Assembly (NCBI RefSeq): GCF_001406815.1
Contig: NZ_CVRR01000009.1
Location: 1 to 64,000 of the forward strand
DNA length: 64,000 nucleotides
Direction: 5' to 3'
DNA from: Roseburia faecis
GTDB lineage: Bacteria; Bacillota; Clostridia; Lachnospirales; Lachnospiraceae
A model generated the notes under the pieces. It ran no database searches, was not told the origin of the DNA, and saw only the letters and a program-made list of their open reading frames with translations. Both the position numbers and the translations under genes were made by a program. Each line of letters opens with the position of its first letter. Position 1 is the stretch's first letter. This document shows, one piece after another, positions 60,856 to 64,000 of this stretch.

Positions 60856-62163
60856 ATGTTTCAAAAATTACACCGGCAACTGACTTTTTTCTGCACGGTT
60901 ATCACAGGGGCAATTCTTCTGGCACTCAGCGTGGTGTGTCTGCTTTTTGCGCGAAAGGCAATTGTTCAGACGGGATATACCGCCTTTCAGAAAGAACTGG
61001 TTTCTGTGATTGCCAGTCTGCAGAGCCAGGATTATATCTCCCATCAGTGGTTAAAGCAAATGCAGGAACAGCATCATTTCACCATTTACCTGTACGATAA
61101 TCAGGAGTCGCTCTACTATGACCGTCTGCAGGACAGCCACTGGGAGGATCTGCGCAACGCTGTGCTGAAAAAAAGCGGTACAGATATCTTTATCGGTAAA
61201 GACGGACAAACGATTGCGCATAAAGAACTGACCTATCGTTCTTCTGCAAAAGAAACTTACTATGCCTCTGTCGGATATTTGCTGCGCGGAAACGGACAGA
61301 TCCGTTTTGTGATTCTCTACGACACTTCCCATCAGACAGGCCAGATTGCGCATATGACCATAGGAGTATTTGCAGCCGATCTGATAACCTTTCTTTTGCT
61401 GATTCTGTTCTCCTGGTTCTTTACCGGACGCATGGTACAGCCACTGGAAATTTCACAAAAAAAACAGCAGCAATTTGTTGCCGCTGCCTCTCATGAACTC
61501 CGTTCCCCCCTAACTGTAATGCTGTCCGGGCTGGAAACGGTAGAAAAATCGGAATCTTCCACGGAACGGCATCATTTTCTCTCTCTGATCCGGCAGGAAG
61601 GACTCCGCATGCAGCATCTGATTGCGGATATGCTGCTGCTTGCAAACGCTGATGCCCGCGGAATTTCCTTACAGATCAACGATGCCGCCCCTGATGATCT
61701 GCTGCTTTGTGTCTATGAAAAATATGAAAACCTGGCTGCTTCCAAGGGGATTTCCCTGCAGTTTTCCCTTGGGGATGCGGCTTACCGTGACTGCGCGCTG
61801 GATACGGAGCGCATCACACAGGTTCTGTCCATTCTTATGGACAATGCACTGTCTTATACCCCACAGGGGGGAAAAATCCTGCTGCTTTTGTCTCAGTCCG
61901 CGCACCACACCATCTTTGCCGTGGCAGACGACGGATCTTCCATTCCGGAGGAAGAAAAAGCGCATATTTTTGAACGCTTTTATCGCACGGACCATGCACA
62001 TACTGACCACGATCACTTTGGTCTGGGCTTATGCACAGCACAGGAAATCGTTCGTGCACATCACGGAAAGATTCTGGTACACGATCCCCGTGACTGCTCT
62101 CCGCTGCCTGAAGGTTTTCCACGGGATCGGGGCGTTGTTTTTACTGTGGTACTGCACGGATAA
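60856..62163 (+). CDS. sensor histidine kinase
   Basis: This 435-residue membrane kinase has TM1 near residues 8-32 and an extracytoplasmic sensor of about 120 residues (GYTAFQKELVSVIASLQSQD, FTIYLYDNQESLYYDRLQDS). TM2 lies near 165-187. HisKA follows with AAASHELRSPLTVML and HATPase with ILMDNALSYT, DDGSSIPEEE and FGLGLCTAQEIV. Start ATG 60856 with GGGAGG upstream; the frame before it overlaps the regulator gene. It pairs with the regulator directly upstream. Confidence 0.94.
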   Translation: MFQKLHRQLTFFCTVITGAILLALSVVCLLFARKAIVQTGYTAFQKELVSVIASLQSQDYISHQWLKQMQEQHHFTIYLYDNQESLYYDRLQDSHWEDLRNAVLKKSGTDIFIGKDGQTIAHKELTYRSSAKETYYASVGYLLRGNGQIRFVILYDTSHQTGQIAHMTIGVFAADLITFLLLILFSWFFTGRMVQPLEISQKKQQQFVAAASHELRSPLTVMLSGLETVEKSESSTERHHFLSLIRQEGLRMQHLIADMLLLANADARGISLQINDAAPDDLLLCVYEKYENLAASKGISLQFSLGDAAYRDCALDTERITQVLSILMDNALSYTPQGGKILLLLSQSAHHTIFAVADDGSSIPEEEKAHIFERFYRTDHAHTDHDHFGLGLCTAQEIVRAHHGKILVHDPRDCSPLPEGFPRDRGVVFTVVLHG

Positions 62164-62175
62164 ATTTCTAAAATA

Positions 62176-63048
62176 CTATTCTGCTTTGTTACAGCAGGCA
62201 ATTCCCAGCCCGTCCGGTCCAATATGACAGGACAGCCCCAGCGACAGATTATCGCACATGACATCCATACCCGGAAAGCTTTCTTTGATCTGCCGTATCC
62301 ACTCTTCCGTTACTTCTGCGGTAGAACTTGATGCAGCCATAAGATATAGTTTTCCTGCTTCATAAGCCTCCTTAAAATTCGTCTCAAATTCTTTTTTCAT
62401 TGCGTCTATCATTGCTTTTCTCGCATTTTTCATTCCACGGCACTTCTGATAGACATCTAACTTTCCCACACCAAATTTCATAACCGGCTTAATCTTCAGC
62501 ACATCTGCTGCCACCGCAGCAACTGAACTGATCCGTCCACCCTTTTTCAGATATGTCAGCGTGCTGAGCCCTACATAAATGACCATATGCTGTCTGTTTT
62601 TTTCGAGAATGTCTTTAATTTTCTGTGCACGGTATCCCTTCTCTGCAAGCTCCACGGCATCGAGAACCGAACGGTGCATCGGCGTAGACACGCGTCCATT
62701 ATCTACAACAAATACTCTTCCGGCATACGGCTCCTCCTGTGCCATTGCCTGTGCCGTCATGCAGGAACCGCTCAGACCGCTGCTGATCGGAATATAGACA
62801 AGTTCTTCATATTCCTGCAGCATGGCTGACCACATATGCATCACACTCTCCGGTGACGGCTGGGATGTTGCCACATCCGCACCTTTACGAAGCATTTCAT
62901 AAAATTCCTCTCTGGAAATATCCACCCCTTCACGATATAATTTTTCATCAATATAAAAAGGCATTGGCAGTACGGCAATTCCCAGCTTAGATGCTTCATT
63001 TTCTAAGATGCCACTGTGGCTGTCTGTCATGATTCCTGTTTTTTTCAT
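62176..63048 (-). CDS. DegV family fatty-acid-binding protein
   Basis: This is a 290-residue cytoplasmic protein of the DegV/FakB fold, which binds a fatty acid and presents it to a kinase (FakA) for incorporation into phospholipid. Marks: IMTDSHSGILENEASKLGIA, VLPMPFYIDEKLYREGVDIS, VATSQPSP and IPISSGLSGSCMTAQ, with the carboxylate-binding residues in the SSGLSGS loop. The length is usual. It converges with the histidine kinase gene. The downstream recQ lies on the same strand beyond 55 bases. Confidence 0.92.
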   Translation of the reverse strand: MKKTGIMTDSHSGILENEASKLGIAVLPMPFYIDEKLYREGVDISREEFYEMLRKGADVATSQPSPESVMHMWSAMLQEYEELVYIPISSGLSGSCMTAQAMAQEEPYAGRVFVVDNGRVSTPMHRSVLDAVELAEKGYRAQKIKDILEKNRQHMVIYVGLSTLTYLKKGGRISSVAAVAADVLKIKPVMKFGVGKLDVYQKCRGMKNARKAMIDAMKKEFETNFKEAYEAGKLYLMAASSSTAEVTEEWIRQIKESFPGMDVMCDNLSLGLSCHIGPDGLGIACCNKAE

Positions 63049-63103
63049 AGAATAATCCTGTCCTTTATCGTTTTGTTTTAGTATAACACAAAGCAGGGGA
63101 CAA

Positions 63104-64000
63104 TTATACTGCTGGCGTAAACTGTAACAAATATTTCCCCAGTTCCTCCATAATCATCTGCTGGCTCTCCCGAGTGTGAATCAGTGCATAATAATTTCTT
63201 CCGTATTTTGCCTGTCTCTCCTCTTCCCGGATTCCTACGGCTCTTCCCTTTTCCGTCACACGCTTTATCTTTTCTTCTCCCTGCACGGTTTCCTCAAGAT
63301 ATCCTTTTTCCACAAGCAGCTGATTGATAAATGAAGCGGTCAGTTTCTTTCGATCCGTCTCCCCACATAGCGCATTGATCCGGTTTGTCAGTTCTGAAAG
63401 CATACAGGTGTCGGTCAGTTCCACCTCATCAAGTTTTTCCGGAGCGATATAAAACGGCAGCTTCTTTTTTCTTGCCGGAGCTGCTGTCGTGGTGTCTACT
63501 GTCATGCCGGAAAATGCCTCCGCTGTGGCGGTATCTCCACCATGCTCGTTCAAAAATGCTGTGATAACCTGTGTAAAACGCGCGCCGTAACTTTCGATTT
63601 TCTGTGCACCCATTCCGTACACAGCGGCCATCGCAGTGGAATCCACAGGACATTTGGCACACATATCTTTTAATGTCTTATCGGAACAGATAATATACGG
63701 TGGCACACCTTTTTCCACGGCAAGTTCCGTCCGGCATTTGCGAAGCTGCTCAAACAGTTCCTGCCCTTCCGGTGTCAGATCAGCAAGCTGCAATGCCTTT
63801 TTCTTTTCTCTTCCGGTCTGGATATAAGTTTCTTCCGCCTCATCTTCCACAACCACACAATTGCTGCATTTTTCACAGGTACACGGACTGTTGTCCCCGA
63901 AATAGGACAGGATAAACTGGCGCAGACACTCATCGGTCTCGCAGTAACGGATCATCTCATTAAGTTTCCTCTGCTCATTTGCCCGCACCATGGGATCATC
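63104..64000 (-). CDS. recQ: RecQ-type ATP-dependent DNA helicase, C-terminal part (cut by window end)
   Basis: The last ~300 residues of a RecQ-like helicase; the helicase core lies beyond the right edge. Visible are the zinc-binding region (CETDECLRQFILSYFGD, then CTCEKCSNC), an HRDC domain (LFEQLRKCRTELAVEKGVPP, YIICSDKTLKDMCAKCP, YGMGAQKIESYGARF) and a C-terminal helical/winged extension (ELTNRINALCGETDRKKLTA, SFINQLLVEKGYLEE). It would unwind recombination intermediates during DNA repair. The frame is open to the edge. Confidence 0.9.
   Translation of the reverse strand, partial: DDPMVRANEQRKLNEMIRYCETDECLRQFILSYFGDNSPCTCEKCSNCVVVEDEAEETYIQTGREKKKALQLADLTPEGQELFEQLRKCRTELAVEKGVPPYIICSDKTLKDMCAKCPVDSTAMAAVYGMGAQKIESYGARFTQVITAFLNEHGGDTATAEAFSGMTVDTTTAAPARKKKLPFYIAPEKLDEVELTDTCMLSELTNRINALCGETDRKKLTASFINQLLVEKGYLEETVQGEEKIKRVTEKGRAVGIREEERQAKYGRNYYALIHTRESQQMIMEELGKYLLQFTPAV

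Noticed and set aside
1-64000. tRNA, rRNA, tmRNA or replication origin
   Set aside because: I saw no cloverleaf with a T-loop GGTTCGAATC-type motif, no rRNA core sequence and no DnaA-box cluster.

Overview
The window reads as chromosomal DNA from an anaerobic, low-to-mid GC gut Firmicute, most likely Lachnospiraceae (Roseburia/Agathobacter/Dorea-like). The grounds are the SD-rich starts, KtrAB potassium uptake, GH43/GH51 arabinan and GH32 sucrose/fructan utilisation operons with lipoprotein solute-binding proteins and LacI repressors, a CIRCE-controlled small heat-shock gene, and several protein families common in that group (DUF4143 and AAA-ATPase/PDDEXK ATPases, RhuM, DUF3781, DUF4317, TnpW). 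This placement is inference; there is no rRNA or tRNA in the window.

Layout. 0-9.7 kb: two DUF4143 ATPases flank a two-component system/ABC exporter module. 9.7-12.5 kb: a group II intron 3' tail, a HAD phosphatase, an AAA ATPase-nuclease and a RhuM relic. 12.6-15.5 kb: a rhodanese-like protein, a GH25 lysozyme, a coiled-coil membrane protein and an XRE regulator. 15.6-20.5 kb: an accessory patch with GNAT, TnpW and zinc-protein relics, RhuM, DUF3781, a GyrI-like protein, a nitrilase, a VOC protein, and two copies of a structured leader RNA. 20.5-25.9 kb: a transglutaminase, BlaR1/BlaI, a lipoprotein and an IS21 relic. 25.9-32.8 kb: an arabino-oligosaccharide operon. 32.9-36 kb: a decayed second blaR1 locus, a YczE-like membrane protein and a GntR/DUF5808 operon. 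36.2-37.9 kb: two arrays of a ~50-bp repeat bracketing a nuclease-like gene. 37.9-42.8 kb: KtrB/KtrA flanked by two near-identical pieces of a DUF4317 gene, then a second AAA ATPase-nuclease. 42.8-50.1 kb: a sucrose/fructan operon with a divergent LacI regulator and one permease broken by an amber codon. 50.1-53.3 kb: a MATE pump, Hsp20 with CIRCE, and phosphorelay relics. 53.3-62.2 kb: an unusual operon (propeller-fused binding protein, two sugar-type permeases, MFP adaptor, MacB-like periplasmic domain) divergent from an OmpR-type two-component system. 62.2-64 kb: DegV and the 3' part of recQ.

How the parts work together. Three sugar-type ABC importers lack their own ATPase and presumably share a general MsmX-like one encoded elsewhere. 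Two importers have clear promoter-operator architecture: a TTGACA-17 promoter followed immediately by a LacI-type palindrome. The four ATPase/nuclease genes (two DUF4143, two AAA-ATPase/PDDEXK) are each preceded by a promoter overlapped or abutted by a private perfect palindrome, which suggests self-regulated units.

Candidates for undescribed biology are (1) the ~50-bp repeat arrays around the PD-(D/E)XK-like gene, whose best-placed start codon is AUA; (2) the duplicated two-hairpin leader RNA in front of unrelated accessory genes; (3) the palindrome-controlled ATPase/nuclease genes; and (4) the MFP/propeller sugar-ABC hybrid operon. The window also has many relics, two of which (RhuM, DUF4317) show deletions between short direct repeats.
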